DNA of 64,000 nt, taken from positions 7,178,001 through 7,242,000 of the forward strand of contig NZ_CP088014.1 of NCBI RefSeq assembly GCF_021044685.1. Direction: 5' to 3'. Below the pieces are notes generated by a model. That model made no database searches and was not told where the DNA came from. It saw only the letters and a list, made by a program, of their open reading frames with translations. Of the stretch, positions 1 through 9,408 are shown one piece after another (the stretch's first letter is position 1; each line of letters starts with the position of its first letter). Source of the DNA: Bradyrhizobium daqingense. GTDB taxonomy: Bacteria; Pseudomonadota; Alphaproteobacteria; Rhizobiales; Xanthobacteraceae. Made by a program: the position numbers and the translations under genes.

Positions 1-474
1 GCTTTTGCATGCCATTCCTTGTTCAAACAATAGCGATCGCAGCATGAAATATTCAGCTGAGTGCACCGCGCCGAGCCAAGATATATCCCTTTTTGAATAT
101 GTCGGATGCTTCGGTCAACCCCCGGACCGCTGAAAAGGTAAACTCGAACGGTATCTGTCGGGGATTCTTTCCGCCATTTACCTCGTCGTCCAGACCTGTC
201 AATTGCCAGTGATCCGCACGGCTAGCTCATCCAAGCCGTTCGTGTTCTCCCAGAGTGCAATCGAAGAACCGGCGAAATTGGCTTGGCCTCGATCACCGAG
301 ATCGCCATAGCTAAGACAGGGTGGTGCCAAGACGACGGTCACGAGAACTATCCGGCCGAATGGGTTCAAGGGCAAACGGGCGGACTCGAGCTATCGGCCA
401 TACAGACGGCCTAAGCTCGCAACTTGTCGATGTGCATCTGGTTTCGATCATCCACGGCTCTCTAACGCGTCCTC
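1..474. other. Stretch without a recognisable gene
   Basis: This stretch lies downstream of the large minus-strand glycanase gene. Short open frames on both strands show no recognisable protein features, no good ribosome-binding site and no signal peptide. I saw no RNA gene and no convincing terminator hairpin. The neighbouring gene outside the window is unknown. Confidence 0.5.
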
Positions 475-3400
475 CTAAACCAGGTGAAAATCGTAGCGGT
501 GTAAGTCCGCGAGTTGCATTCCCTCGAGAATGATGGAGCCCTCGTGCGCCGTGATGACCACATGGTCGCCGCTTTGCACAGCGTTCGCCATGACTGCGCC
601 GAAATCGCCAAAAGTCGATTGGTCGATTTGGATGACATCGTGGCTTGCACCAAGCGCCTGGAAGTTTCTGATCACGTTGTTTCCAAACTCGCCGTGGAAG
701 ACAAAGACATCGTTCTCCGCGGTGCCACTCATTACAGTGAGATCCGATCGTCCGGCGGACGAACTGCTCGGTGTCTGATGCCAATTTCCATCAAAAGATG
801 TGGCGGCATCCGGGGTCGACACCACTGCACCAGTCATTTTCCAGTTCGTATCGAAGGACATGAGAGTAGTGGCGTTGCCCTCCACAGTAGTAATCTGCGC
901 TCCGGTCATGACCCATTTTTCGTCGAAATAGAGGGTCTGCCTCGTCGAGCCATTGATCGTCGATATTTCCGCTCCAATTTGCTGCCACGCGGCATTGAAC
1001 TGAACAGTCGTGGCGCTATTCGCATTCACCGTCGTCAATTCCGCACCAACTACATGCCAGTCGGCGTCCAAATGTACGGTTTGAGATTGATTGCCACTCA
1101 CAGTGGTGACATCGGCCTTTGTACGGTGCCAAGCATCGTCGAAATACGTGGTTGTGGTACTTGCTCCATCAGATGTCCAAACCTCAGCGCCGAGCATGGA
1201 CCCCTTCGAGTCCAGACGGATTGTCTTGGCGGTAGTTCCCTCGAGAGTGACAAGTTCAGTCGACATCGCTTCACCATGGCCATTGACCTGACCGAGCGAA
1301 GTGACTGAACCGGACCAAGTTGAGTTCACCGTCAAATCGAACTCCGCAGACAAAGCGCTGTGGTTGCCGGCGGCATCAATCGCTTTGCTGGTAAATGCGT
1401 GAACGCCGTCGGCCAGGGTACCGGTAGCAAAACTCCAGGCACCGTTCGCATTCGCGGTCGAAGTCCCGATTTGCTTTGACCCGTCGAACACCTGGACTGT
1501 GGCTCCGGCCGCCGCCATTCCCGTCAGTGTGACGTGGTTGGCATTGGTGATACCGTCGCCCGCCACTCCGCTGTCCGGAGAGAACGACGCCACCGTCGGA
1601 GCCGAGGGCGCCACGGTGTCCACCGTCACGGTCAGCGCCTTGGACGCTGCGCTGACGTTGCCCGCCGCGTCCACCGCCTTGCTCGTGAAAGCATGGTTGC
1701 CATCAACCAGCGTGCTGGTAGCAAAACTCCAGGCGCCGTTCGCATTCGCGGTCGAAGTCCCGATTTGCTTCGCCCCGTCGAACACCTGGATCGTGGCTCC
1801 GGCCGCCGCCATTCCCGTCAGCGTGACGTGGTTGGCATTGGTGATCCTGTCGCCCGCCACTCCGCTGTCCGGAGAGAACGAGGCCACAGTCGGAGCCGAG
1901 GGCGCCAGGGTGTCCACCGTCACGGTCAGCGCCTTGGACGCCGCACTGACGTTGCCTGCCGCGTCCACCGCCTTGCTCGTGAAAGCATGGTTGCCATCAA
2001 CCAGCGCGCTGGTGACAAAACTCCAGGCGCCGTTCGCATTCGCGGTCGCGGTCCCGATTTGCTTTGCCCCATCGAACACCTGGACCGTAGCGCCGGCCGC
2101 CGCTGTACCCGTCAGCGTGACGTGGTTGACATTGGTGATGCCATCGCCCGCCACTGCGCTGTCCGGCGAGAACGAAGCCACCGTTGGAGCCGAGGGTGCC
2201 ACTGTATCCACGGTCACGGTCAAAGCCGCGGACGCCGCGCTGACATTGCCCGCTGCGTTCACCGCTTTGCTCGTGAAAGCATGGCTGCCATCGGCCAGCT
2301 TGCCGGTGGCGAAACTCCAGTCGCCGCTCGCATTCGCGATCGTAGTCCCGATCTGCTTCGCCCCATCGAACACCTGGACCGTGGCGCCAACGGCCGCCGT
2401 TCCCGTCAGCGTGACGTGGTTGACATTGGTGATACCGTCGCCGGCCACCGCGCTGTCCGGCGAGAACGAGGCCACTGTCGGAGCCGAATGCGCGAAAATG
2501 GCTTCCATCGTCGCCGCTCCCCATCCCTCCTTCGGATTGATGCTCATGGAATCTGCGACCGGCCACCACGAATTTTTCCCAGAAGGGTCTGCGTAGACGT
2601 AGTTCCACACAGTGCTGGACACGCCGGCGGCCTGCAATTGAGTGAGGGCACTGTTCAGGAGTACGGTCCAGTTTGAATCATTACCGGGAACGCCGAGCTC
2701 CCCCACAAATCCCTGGTAGTTATTGGCTGCCAGCCAATCCAGAAACGGTTGAAGATCTTCTGCTCCTAAACTCGAGGTCGCCCCTTGCTGCGCGTATGAT
2801 TGCGCATATTGCCCACTCCCGTTGGCATCGAAATACTGATGTGCCTCGTAGATGATCTTATTGGCGGGATCACTGATGTGGAGGTTTGCGTTGTAGACCA
2901 GCCAGTTCTCAGCACTCGCCCATTGGTAACCCTCGACATAAATAGGCGTCTTCATGTCGGCTGTCCGGATAGCATCGACAGCCGCTTGGGCTGCTTCGGG
3001 CCAGATCGTCGAGTTCCCCATGTTATAGGGCTCGTTCATGATGTCATATCCGGCCAGACCGGCATGTCCGCTCAATTGCCCAGCCAACAAGCTCCAGAAA
3101 TCGGCAAATGCCGACACCGGAACCTCGGACGATCCTATCACCGAAGAACCTGCAGCGTTAGGAGCGACAATCCCGTAGTTGGCAGCAGCATCTGCTGCAT
3201 AGTTAAGGTTGTATCTACCATAGTTATGAAGGTCGATAATGACCTTGATGTCGCGAGCCGCAGCTTCGCTCAGAACGGTCTCCAGGCCTGACAGGTAGGT
3301 GGGATCGAGGGGACCGTTCAACGTGGGCTGCATCCTCTCCCAGCTAATCGGCAAACGAATGAGCGAGACGCCTTGGCTCGCAAGATAATCGAGATCCCCA

Positions 3401-3477
3401 GCCCCTACGAAGGGCATCCATGAATACTCCGCGCCGCTGACGTTCACGCCTACGGTCGCTGCTGAGGTAGTCGTCAT
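475..3477 (-). CDS. Secreted GH5 glycanase with Ig-like repeats and type I secretion tail
   Basis: The product (1000 aa) is predicted to hydrolyse beta-linked glucan or the locus's own exopolysaccharide outside the cell. The first ~330 residues are a glycoside hydrolase family 5 domain: DIMNEP carries the acid/base Glu and GFVGELG the nucleophile Glu. Then come four ~98-residue Ig-like repeats beginning APTVASFSPDS, a run of short ~22-residue repeats with the pattern W-x(3)-GAE-x(2)-T, and a C-terminal block with an N-D-V-F-V-F-H motif like the tails of RTX/type I-secreted proteins. No Sec signal peptide is visible, which fits type I export. The start is the ATG at 3477, preceded by a GGGGGA site; the ATG 30 bases upstream has none. 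No type I transporter genes lie in the window. GH5 class is firm; substrate and export route are inferred. Confidence 0.85.
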   Translation of the reverse strand: MTTTSAATVGVNVSGAEYSWMPFVGAGDLDYLASQGVSLIRLPISWERMQPTLNGPLDPTYLSGLETVLSEAAARDIKVIIDLHNYGRYNLNYAADAAANYGIVAPNAAGSSVIGSSEVPVSAFADFWSLLAGQLSGHAGLAGYDIMNEPYNMGNSTIWPEAAQAAVDAIRTADMKTPIYVEGYQWASAENWLVYNANLHISDPANKIIYEAHQYFDANGSGQYAQSYAQQGATSSLGAEDLQPFLDWLAANNYQGFVGELGVPGNDSNWTVLLNSALTQLQAAGVSSTVWNYVYADPSGKNSWWPVADSMSINPKEGWGAATMEAIFAHSAPTVASFSPDSAVAGDGITNVNHVTLTGTAAVGATVQVFDGAKQIGTTIANASGDWSFATGKLADGSHAFTSKAVNAAGNVSAASAALTVTVDTVAPSAPTVASFSPDSAVAGDGITNVNHVTLTGTAAAGATVQVFDGAKQIGTATANANGAWSFVTSALVDGNHAFTSKAVDAAGNVSAASKALTVTVDTLAPSAPTVASFSPDSGVAGDRITNANHVTLTGMAAAGATIQVFDGAKQIGTSTANANGAWSFATSTLVDGNHAFTSKAVDAAGNVSAASKALTVTVDTVAPSAPTVASFSPDSGVAGDGITNANHVTLTGMAAAGATVQVFDGSKQIGTSTANANGAWSFATGTLADGVHAFTSKAIDAAGNHSALSAEFDLTVNSTWSGSVTSLGQVNGHGEAMSTELVTLEGTTAKTIRLDSKGSMLGAEVWTSDGASTTTTYFDDAWHRTKADVTTVSGNQSQTVHLDADWHVVGAELTTVNANSATTVQFNAAWQQIGAEISTINGSTRQTLYFDEKWVMTGAQITTVEGNATTLMSFDTNWKMTGAVVSTPDAATSFDGNWHQTPSSSSAGRSDLTVMSGTAENDVFVFHGEFGNNVIRNFQALGASHDVIQIDQSTFGDFGAVMANAVQSGDHVVITAHEGSIILEGMQLADLHRYDFHLV
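1315..2490 (-). repeat. Four tandem ~295-bp repeats encoding Ig-like modules
   Basis: Four direct repeats begin near 2487, 2190, 1896 and 1602 (reading the minus strand), with a spacing of about 294-297 bp, always in frame. They encode the bacterial Ig-like modules of the GH5 protein. Copies are very similar at DNA level, especially the middle ones, so copy number could change by recombination and assembly could collapse them. Confidence 0.9.
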
Positions 3478-4191
3478 ACTTGTCCCCCGAGAATCTGCAC
3501 TAAACAAAACGGCGCTAGAAACGTCGGGACTGATAGCTCACCGCATCATAAGATCTGACATTCGGAAGCACTTGGATTTTAATGAGTTCGCTAACTTCTC
3601 GAACCGCAGCAGCCTGAGCGCTCCGCCCCCGCGGTTCGCGCGCGAGTGCGGCGCGATCGCCGAACAATCCGGCAGCCGTTATGAAGGCCTCCAGCTTCCG
3701 GAAAGACCTGCGTTCGCCAGGAGAGTAGAGGCAAGTCATTAGCCGGCATATCCACGCCGGAGGACCGACGCAAAAGCGGCTTCCGTCTCGACGGATGCCG
3801 AAGCACGGACTAATCGCCATCCACGAACGCCCGGCCAACCGCACATCAACAATCGTCGACCGCGCTCTCGCTGACCAAGTCCGTCGATCTATCGTTGCTC
3901 CAGCTGCGCAAGACGGATTCCTCGCTGCCTAGATCGCCCCTCGGGAAAACTGTGGCAGGTTAAGCGTATCCCGATCGTTGCCCCCGGTACGCCCCGGGGT
4001 ACACAGATTTCCGTGGCCGATTGGGGTCCAATGGGCTATCAATAAGCACGGTTGGCAAGCCGCCTCTCGATATAATGTCCTGCTCATCCCGACGTCCGCG
4101 CTCCTTACCCCTCATTGCTTAGGTAGGCGCCTCAAACGGCAGATAGCGTCTGTTTTGAACCGTTCGGTGCCAATGTGTCGGTCGAGGCAAT
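3478..4191. other. Divergent intergenic region, possible gene remnant
   Basis: This lies between the minus-strand glycanase and the plus-strand polymerase gene, so it should hold both promoters. A 109-codon minus frame (3515-3844) has a short patch, L-Y-S-P-G-E-R-R then L-E-A-F-I, resembling the C-terminal end of LysR-type regulators. The rest of that frame does not look like a protein, so it could be a decayed fragment or chance. No terminator or RNA gene was recognised. Confidence 0.35.
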
Positions 4192-5607
4192 TTGGAGTTA
4201 CAATACTTGCAGCAATCTCGGCACAAGCAGGAACTGTTTTTCGGTGCCAGCGGACCGTTCAGAGGCTCATTCTCGCTGAGGCTTGCGAACGCTCACGAGA
4301 TCGGCCGCGCCGTTTTCTTTTTGGGCGGTTTCGTCGTTCTTACGGGCGCATTTACGCTACAAATTGCGGGCGTCGATCCCAGCCTTCCCAGACAATTCAG
4401 CGACGGCTCTATGCTGTCGCAGATCATCACGGCGACGATCTACCTCGTGTCGATAATGCTGTTCGCACGGAGCTCGCAACCCTTCGTCACCGTCGTTCGC
4501 GCATGCCCGGTCTTTCTGCTCCCGGCAATGGCGTTCGCGTCCGCCCTATGGGCCCCAGATGCGGAGCTGACCATTAGGCGCTCGTTCGCGCTTCTTGGGA
4601 CAATCCTCTTTGCCTTAGCTCTTGGCTCATCATACACGCTGAAGGACACGATAAGGTTCGTTCTAAGAGCACTTATCCTTGTGATTCTGCTAAGCATGAT
4701 ATGGGCCACTGCGTTTCCAGAAGCTGGCGTACATCAGGCCTCCGACGCGCTTGAGCCCATTCATGCCGGGCGGTGGCGCGGGGTGTTCTCGCACAAGAAC
4801 AGCCTCGGAGCAGTTGCCGGATTTACCCTCGGCATGCTGGCCCTCTACGGGCGACTAGTCACAAAGTCTCCATTCCTTCGCGCTGCGGCCATTGGTGCCG
4901 CAACGATATGCCTTACGTTCGCCGGGTCGGGCACCGGATTTGTCACGGCCCTCAATCTGATCCTGATTGGCATATTGATGCAGTTGGTTATTAAAACACC
5001 ACTGGACTTAAGATTAGCCGTGCTTTTGCTCTTCACGGCGATCGTCGCGCTCATCTTTTCCTTTGCAGATAGCGCCGTAGCACTGGCCCTGGAGGCGTTA
5101 GGAAAATCTCCAGACCTTACAGGGCGAACCCTTTATTGGAACTATGTTCTCTCGTTCATGGGCCAGCATTGGCTTATGGGTTATGGTTACTTTTCCGGCT
5201 TTCTGTCGATTGGGGCAACCATCGCATCCATCACAAGCCTGGATCTCGGGAGCACCCACAATGGTTACCTGGACATCATAGTTTCGTTTGGGCTTGTCGG
5301 GCTGGTGGTCCTTATTTTCTATCTATGCTGGCTGATCTTCCAGGGGACACGATTATTGTTGGCGTCGAACGCCCCCAGTCTGGAAGCCACCTTCCCCATA
5401 TGTGTGGTGTTCCATGCCATCCAGCTCAATGTGGTGGAAAGTGGCTTCCTCGCCGCCAACTCGCTCTGGCCTCTTCTAATGGCTTTGGCCGCCACCATGT
5501 TGGTTCGAGTGAACAACTATGCTGCAGGCAACGCCCCTCAGTACGGTCGCCATCGGAGGCGCAATCTGGGCCCTGTCAAGGTTCAGGCTGGCAGGATAAG
5601 CCGCTGA
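4192..5607 (+). CDS. ExoQ-like/O-antigen ligase family polysaccharide polymerase
   Basis: This is a 471-residue integral membrane protein with about ten or more hydrophobic segments, of the O-antigen ligase/Wzy superfamily, ExoQ branch. Members join lipid-linked repeat units at the periplasmic face of the inner membrane. Typical motifs are GRWRGVFSHKNSLG near residue 195, LTGRTLYW near 310 and STHNGYLDI near 350. The start is TTG at 4192 with a GAGG site five bases upstream; no in-frame ATG occurs before the second membrane segment. It is followed after 32 bp by a GH5 gene on the same strand, so the two may form an operon. It is the best candidate for EPS polymerase here, but two other candidates lie at 20240 and 24885. 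Confidence 0.85.
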   Translation: MELQYLQQSRHKQELFFGASGPFRGSFSLRLANAHEIGRAVFFLGGFVVLTGAFTLQIAGVDPSLPRQFSDGSMLSQIITATIYLVSIMLFARSSQPFVTVVRACPVFLLPAMAFASALWAPDAELTIRRSFALLGTILFALALGSSYTLKDTIRFVLRALILVILLSMIWATAFPEAGVHQASDALEPIHAGRWRGVFSHKNSLGAVAGFTLGMLALYGRLVTKSPFLRAAAIGAATICLTFAGSGTGFVTALNLILIGILMQLVIKTPLDLRLAVLLLFTAIVALIFSFADSAVALALEALGKSPDLTGRTLYWNYVLSFMGQHWLMGYGYFSGFLSIGATIASITSLDLGSTHNGYLDIIVSFGLVGLVVLIFYLCWLIFQGTRLLLASNAPSLEATFPICVVFHAIQLNVVESGFLAANSLWPLLMALAATMLVRVNNYAAGNAPQYGRHRRRNLGPVKVQAGRISR

Positions 5608-5639
5608 AGAAAACGCGCCGCACCGGTCGCGTGAGCTGA

Positions 5640-7253
5640 TTGTGGGAGCTCCGCTGCTCGGCACAGTCGATCATCCCATCGAACCCACTCTCGACCACAA
5701 CCTTTGGCGCGTATTTCGTGATGGTAGCTGCTACTGAAGAAACACGAGCAATCAAGCTTCATGGACAAGTAGAACTCGGAGGCCACGTCAGAACCACCCA
5801 AATACTAGGAGCGGCTCGGAATCGCTTATTGAGCACGTATGGTCGCAGATTCTTGCGCCACTGGTTGTACAAGCCCGGCTTACGGCTTCGGAAATGGCCC
5901 AACGATGCCTCGAAACGGCTTCCCTCAACCACCGTTGTCGGAGTTGGTATCTACCTCTGGATTTGCGGAACGCTGGGAGCGGCAGGACTGCAGAACAACA
6001 CGTTGGCCTTCTCCGACAGCGGAAAAACTCTCGTCTGTTTGAACGTTTTTCAGCCTTTTGGCTATGGAAAGTCAATTGGCCCGTCTGGATCAGCGGTCTA
6101 CACTGCTAGTCCGTTCGAAAATGGCGGCTCTGACACGCAAGTATTGCCGGATTCTAGATTGGAGCTGGCGAAGTCACTGGGCTTCGACTGTCTGCGGATG
6201 GTTGTGGACGTCGGAGCGCTAATGTCATCGGCGACCGAGCCTCAGCTTGATGCACTCGTCGAGCAAATACGAATCGGCATCTCACGAAGGATAAGAAGCG
6301 GGTTACGGGTAATAGTCGACGTACATCCGTTTCCTGTTGGTACTCATCCAGTCCCCGGCTTTGCGGACGTTGATCTGATTGATGGGCCAGATGGCCCACG
6401 CTTTCAACGCTTGATCCATGTTGTCCGCAAACTAGCGCAGGCAGTGCGCGATCATTTTTCGGCCGCTGAAGTCGCGGTTGAGCTCTTCAACGAACCTCCT
6501 CCCCCCGAGTCTTTCCGGATTCGACGAGCATGGAATGAGCAGATCGAATATTATTGGAGGCAGATCCGCGTCGTTTTGCCGAGCCACACCTTGATCGTCG
6601 CCGGCACAGGATTCGCGGGGCTAGACGGGCTGATCAGCGGCGAGCCCTCGGCCGGAGTTGTCAATCTGAGGCCCGAACAATTTGACGCCAACACGGGCTT
6701 TGCGATTCACCCATACGAATCCGCGACGTTCACGCACCAAGGCTTCCCTGGCTTCTTTTCCCATGTACGCGCACTTCCCTTTCCGGCTGGTGACGAGCCA
6801 GCGATGAGACGCGCCAAGGAGACGTTCCGAAACACCGTCATCGAGGATCCAAGCCTCTCGCTGCTGGAAAAATTCAAGCTGGTGCTCGGCTTCGTTTATC
6901 AGGGCTCCCACAGCTATAGTTTCGATAAGTATTCAACGGAATTCGGCAATGCGGAACTGCTATTGAAACGACTCAACGTAGTGACAGCGTGGGCAGACAA
7001 GCATCATCTATCCCGAAGGCAGATAATGAATACAGAGTTCGGCGTGAATCATGATCAGAATGGGTGCTCTGGCAAGGCATCGGCCGTTAGCGCCTTCAAT
7101 TTCATCCGAGCAGTACGCGACATATCTGACGCGAGCAAACTGGGCTTGATAACTATCCATCAGCTGCAAGGCGACTGCTTCGGGATAGCCTCATCCAGCC
7201 CGCCCTACGAGTTCGATCCCGACATAATCGACGCGCTGCGGCTTGGAAGATAG
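5640..7253 (+). CDS. GH5-family glycoside hydrolase, probably membrane-anchored or exported
   Basis: The product is a 537-residue protein with a GH5 cellulase-like domain from about residue 120 to the end. ELFNEPPPP carries the acid/base Glu and MNTEFGV the nucleophile Glu. A hydrophobic segment near residues 97-117 (after a basic N-terminal region) could be a signal anchor, placing the domain in the periplasm. EPS loci often include such a glycanase (ExoK- or BcsZ-like in role) that trims or quality-controls the polymer; this role is inferred. Start choice is uncertain: TTG at 5640 gives the longest form, ATG at 5721 an alternative, neither with a good ribosome-binding site. Its sequence differs clearly from the larger GH5 protein at 475-3477. 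Confidence 0.8.
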   Translation: MWELRCSAQSIIPSNPLSTTTFGAYFVMVAATEETRAIKLHGQVELGGHVRTTQILGAARNRLLSTYGRRFLRHWLYKPGLRLRKWPNDASKRLPSTTVVGVGIYLWICGTLGAAGLQNNTLAFSDSGKTLVCLNVFQPFGYGKSIGPSGSAVYTASPFENGGSDTQVLPDSRLELAKSLGFDCLRMVVDVGALMSSATEPQLDALVEQIRIGISRRIRSGLRVIVDVHPFPVGTHPVPGFADVDLIDGPDGPRFQRLIHVVRKLAQAVRDHFSAAEVAVELFNEPPPPESFRIRRAWNEQIEYYWRQIRVVLPSHTLIVAGTGFAGLDGLISGEPSAGVVNLRPEQFDANTGFAIHPYESATFTHQGFPGFFSHVRALPFPAGDEPAMRRAKETFRNTVIEDPSLSLLEKFKLVLGFVYQGSHSYSFDKYSTEFGNAELLLKRLNVVTAWADKHHLSRRQIMNTEFGVNHDQNGCSGKASAVSAFNFIRAVRDISDASKLGLITIHQLQGDCFGIASSSPPYEFDPDIIDALRLGR

Positions 7254-7333
7254 GCAGCAGACCGCCACTATAGGTTCGCAGAGGTTCTTGTTCGCGCAGC
7301 TGATCTGTGCGTCGACTGGAGCGGCGGCGATCT

Positions 7334-8875
7334 TCATCTCGCCAAACGAGCTATTGACCTGGTCAGGACTCGCGGGGACGACGGAACGGCGAGCGCAAGG
7401 CACTCCAACTCTTCCTTGCGAAACGGGCGAGCGCCAAGGAGTGAGCCAAAAAAAACAAACAGACTGCTCACAGCCAAGGCCATTTGAAACTCTGGAAATG
7501 CTCTACGAACCAACAGAGCTATCACAATCACCACGCTCGCAGACAGACAGACCTGCAGTGAACGAACCGGATCGATCGCCCGCCATCCAACCGAATGGCG
7601 ATTGTAGTGCATCACGATCGCAATGCGCACCATGCTTTCCAGAATAGGAATCAACAGGATTGCGACCATCCCCCATTTTTCGACTGTGAAATAGAGCGAG
7701 GCGGTGCCCAAGATGGATACCGGCCAGAGGACAAGAAACACCACATGCGTGAGCTGAAGACTCGCGACAAGTTCGCCGACGCGGTAGATCGTCTGGAGCA
7801 AGAGAACGAACATGATCGCGGGAAACAAATAATAGTACTGCCCGTACTCAGGTCGCGAGATGATCGCGATGAGCTGCTCTCCAGCAAGAACCGTTACGAT
7901 TGAGAATGACGCAAAGCATATCAACTCGAACTTGAAGATGATGGCCACCAACGCGGCCATGAGATTGGGAGAGGTTGCGAACCTTGCGAATATCGGCTCA
8001 AGGCTTGGCAGGACCATCGGGCCGGGAAATGACCGCTGGATCGACACACACAGAGCTTGCGCGAACGAAAAAGCAGAGAACGCGACCACATCGAGCCCCC
8101 CCTTTGCCAGTATCCTTATGACGGATGGGCTGGTCATCAACCAACCAAGGTTCGATGCATAGACTGAAAGCGCGAAAACGGGGGCGCCCTGCACCGCGAG
8201 ATGAGAAGGCTTTTTGTCGCGCTCGATCACGAGACGGGAAATTTGCGATCTGAGCCAAACCATTCTCGCCAATACGAAGACCGACGCCAAAGACGTGGTC
8301 ATGGCCGATACGACAATGATTGTCACACCAGAGATCTTGTATTCCAAGCCGACCAAGCAAAGAACTGATGCACTTCGGGCGAGGACATCGAGTGTTCCTG
8401 CGATTGCTGTTGTGGCGTGCAGGACCCAGCTTTGCGCAAGCATTTCAAGGTCAGTCATAACAGCATAGCCAATGTACCAAATGCAAAAGCTATACAGCGC
8501 AAGGGGACTTTCGTCCGGCAGCACACCTCCGCCCCCGTATACTGCCATCAAATACACTAGTGAGACCGCCACGGATATTGAGGTCACTCTCGCTATTGCT
8601 GCCTTCCGAAGTAGGATTCTCAGGCTCTCGAAATTTCCGTCGGCCGAATACGCCGGAACGTAGCGCAGCAGGGTGCGATCGATGCCAAGCGAAAAAACCC
8701 GCTCCATCGTCAATAGCAATGCGAGGAAAAACGCATAGGTTGCGTAGTCGTTCGGGCTCAAGGTCTTGACGACCAAGATCTGAAACGCGAAGCCCAGCAC
8801 CAGGTTAGTGAGCTTGAATGAGTAGTGGATCTGAAGTGCGCGGCGGAAGTTTGGTACCGGGCGGGCGATATTCAC
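7334..8875 (-). CDS. Polysaccharide flippase (Wzx/MurJ-like, MOP superfamily)
   Basis: The product (513 aa with the chosen start) has about 12-14 hydrophobic segments, typical of oligosaccharide flippases that move undecaprenyl-linked repeat units across the inner membrane. The N-terminal part (FKLTNLVLGFAFQILVV, then SPNDYATYAF) matches the first helices of this family. A longer frame reaches 9055, but its first 60 residues overlap the upstream acetyltransferase gene and look unnatural; GTG at 8875, with GGAAA about nine bases upstream, is preferred. It is the last gene of the minus-strand series 11656, 10401, 9409, 8949, 7334. It converges with the GH5 gene across only 80 bp. Confidence 0.8.
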   Translation of the reverse strand: MNIARPVPNFRRALQIHYSFKLTNLVLGFAFQILVVKTLSPNDYATYAFFLALLLTMERVFSLGIDRTLLRYVPAYSADGNFESLRILLRKAAIARVTSISVAVSLVYLMAVYGGGGVLPDESPLALYSFCIWYIGYAVMTDLEMLAQSWVLHATTAIAGTLDVLARSASVLCLVGLEYKISGVTIIVVSAMTTSLASVFVLARMVWLRSQISRLVIERDKKPSHLAVQGAPVFALSVYASNLGWLMTSPSVIRILAKGGLDVVAFSAFSFAQALCVSIQRSFPGPMVLPSLEPIFARFATSPNLMAALVAIIFKFELICFASFSIVTVLAGEQLIAIISRPEYGQYYYLFPAIMFVLLLQTIYRVGELVASLQLTHVVFLVLWPVSILGTASLYFTVEKWGMVAILLIPILESMVRIAIVMHYNRHSVGWRAIDPVRSLQVCLSASVVIVIALLVRRAFPEFQMALAVSSLFVFFGSLLGARPFRKEELECLALAVPSSPRVLTRSIARLAR

Positions 8876-8948
8876 GATGGCTTTTCCGAAGCTGATCGAC
8901 GACGCTGGTCGCCACGCGAGCACCAGGATTGTCGGCGGAGGGAGGAAC

Positions 8949-9392
8949 TCACGATGGTCGTCTGGTGGCCGTCGTGAGGGAGAGAGCCCGGACCTTTGTA
9001 CCGTCGGGAATCCGCACGTCCCCAATGACTGTCGCGTAGCAGCCGAATTCAACATCGTCTCCTACGGACGGCACAGTATCGGAGCCCTCGCCTGCATTGC
9101 CGAGTGTGACGCCGTGCCGAAGGATGCACCGCGCACCAATTTTTACATCCGGGTGAATGCAAATGCAAAAGGGGTGAAATATCCGCAATCCCCACCCGAT
9201 CTCGGTTCGCGCCAAGATGTCAATCTTGAACAGGAAGCAGGTCAGCTTGTAGAAGAGGTTGATAGCGAGATAGAGAATCTTTGTTCGATCAGAGTGAAAA
9301 GAATAGCTGGTCAAGCGGAAGATCAAAATGAAGATCTTCACGCGCAAGGAATTATTCGCCCCGATCTCCTTTCTCAATTTGACCCAAAACAT
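8949..9392 (-). CDS. Left-handed beta-helix acetyltransferase (CysE-like)
   Basis: This is a short (147 aa) hexapeptide-repeat acetyltransferase resembling serine acetyltransferases and the O-acetyltransferases of EPS loci. The N-terminal ~60 residues are helical and basic; imperfect hexapeptide turns begin near residue 75 (IHPDVKIGARCILRHGVTLGN) and run to VIGDVRIPDG. The His in RHGVTLGN is the likely catalytic residue. The C-terminus after residue 130 is shorter than usual and could be slightly truncated. The ATG lies 16 bp after the GT2 stop codon, so the gene is in that operon. Acetylation of an EPS sugar is the likely role; direct cysteine synthesis is unlikely from the context. Confidence 0.75.
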   Translation of the reverse strand: MFWVKLRKEIGANNSLRVKIFILIFRLTSYSFHSDRTKILYLAINLFYKLTCFLFKIDILARTEIGWGLRIFHPFCICIHPDVKIGARCILRHGVTLGNAGEGSDTVPSVGDDVEFGCYATVIGDVRIPDGTKVRALSLTTATRRPS

Positions 9393-9408
9393 TTCTCCGA
9401 GCGCCCCG

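Noticed and set aside
1499..2596. Long plus-strand frame over the GH5 repeats
   Set aside because: It is the antisense shadow of the repeats; it is itself repetitive, has no credible start and no known domain.
475..3477. Tandem repeats as a CRISPR array
   Set aside because: Units are ~295 bp and in frame in a protein gene, with no spacer-repeat pattern.
3515..3844. Possible LysR regulator fragment on the minus strand
   Set aside because: Only a short patch resembles the LysR C-terminus and the rest has no protein character; kept as a remark in the intergenic entry.
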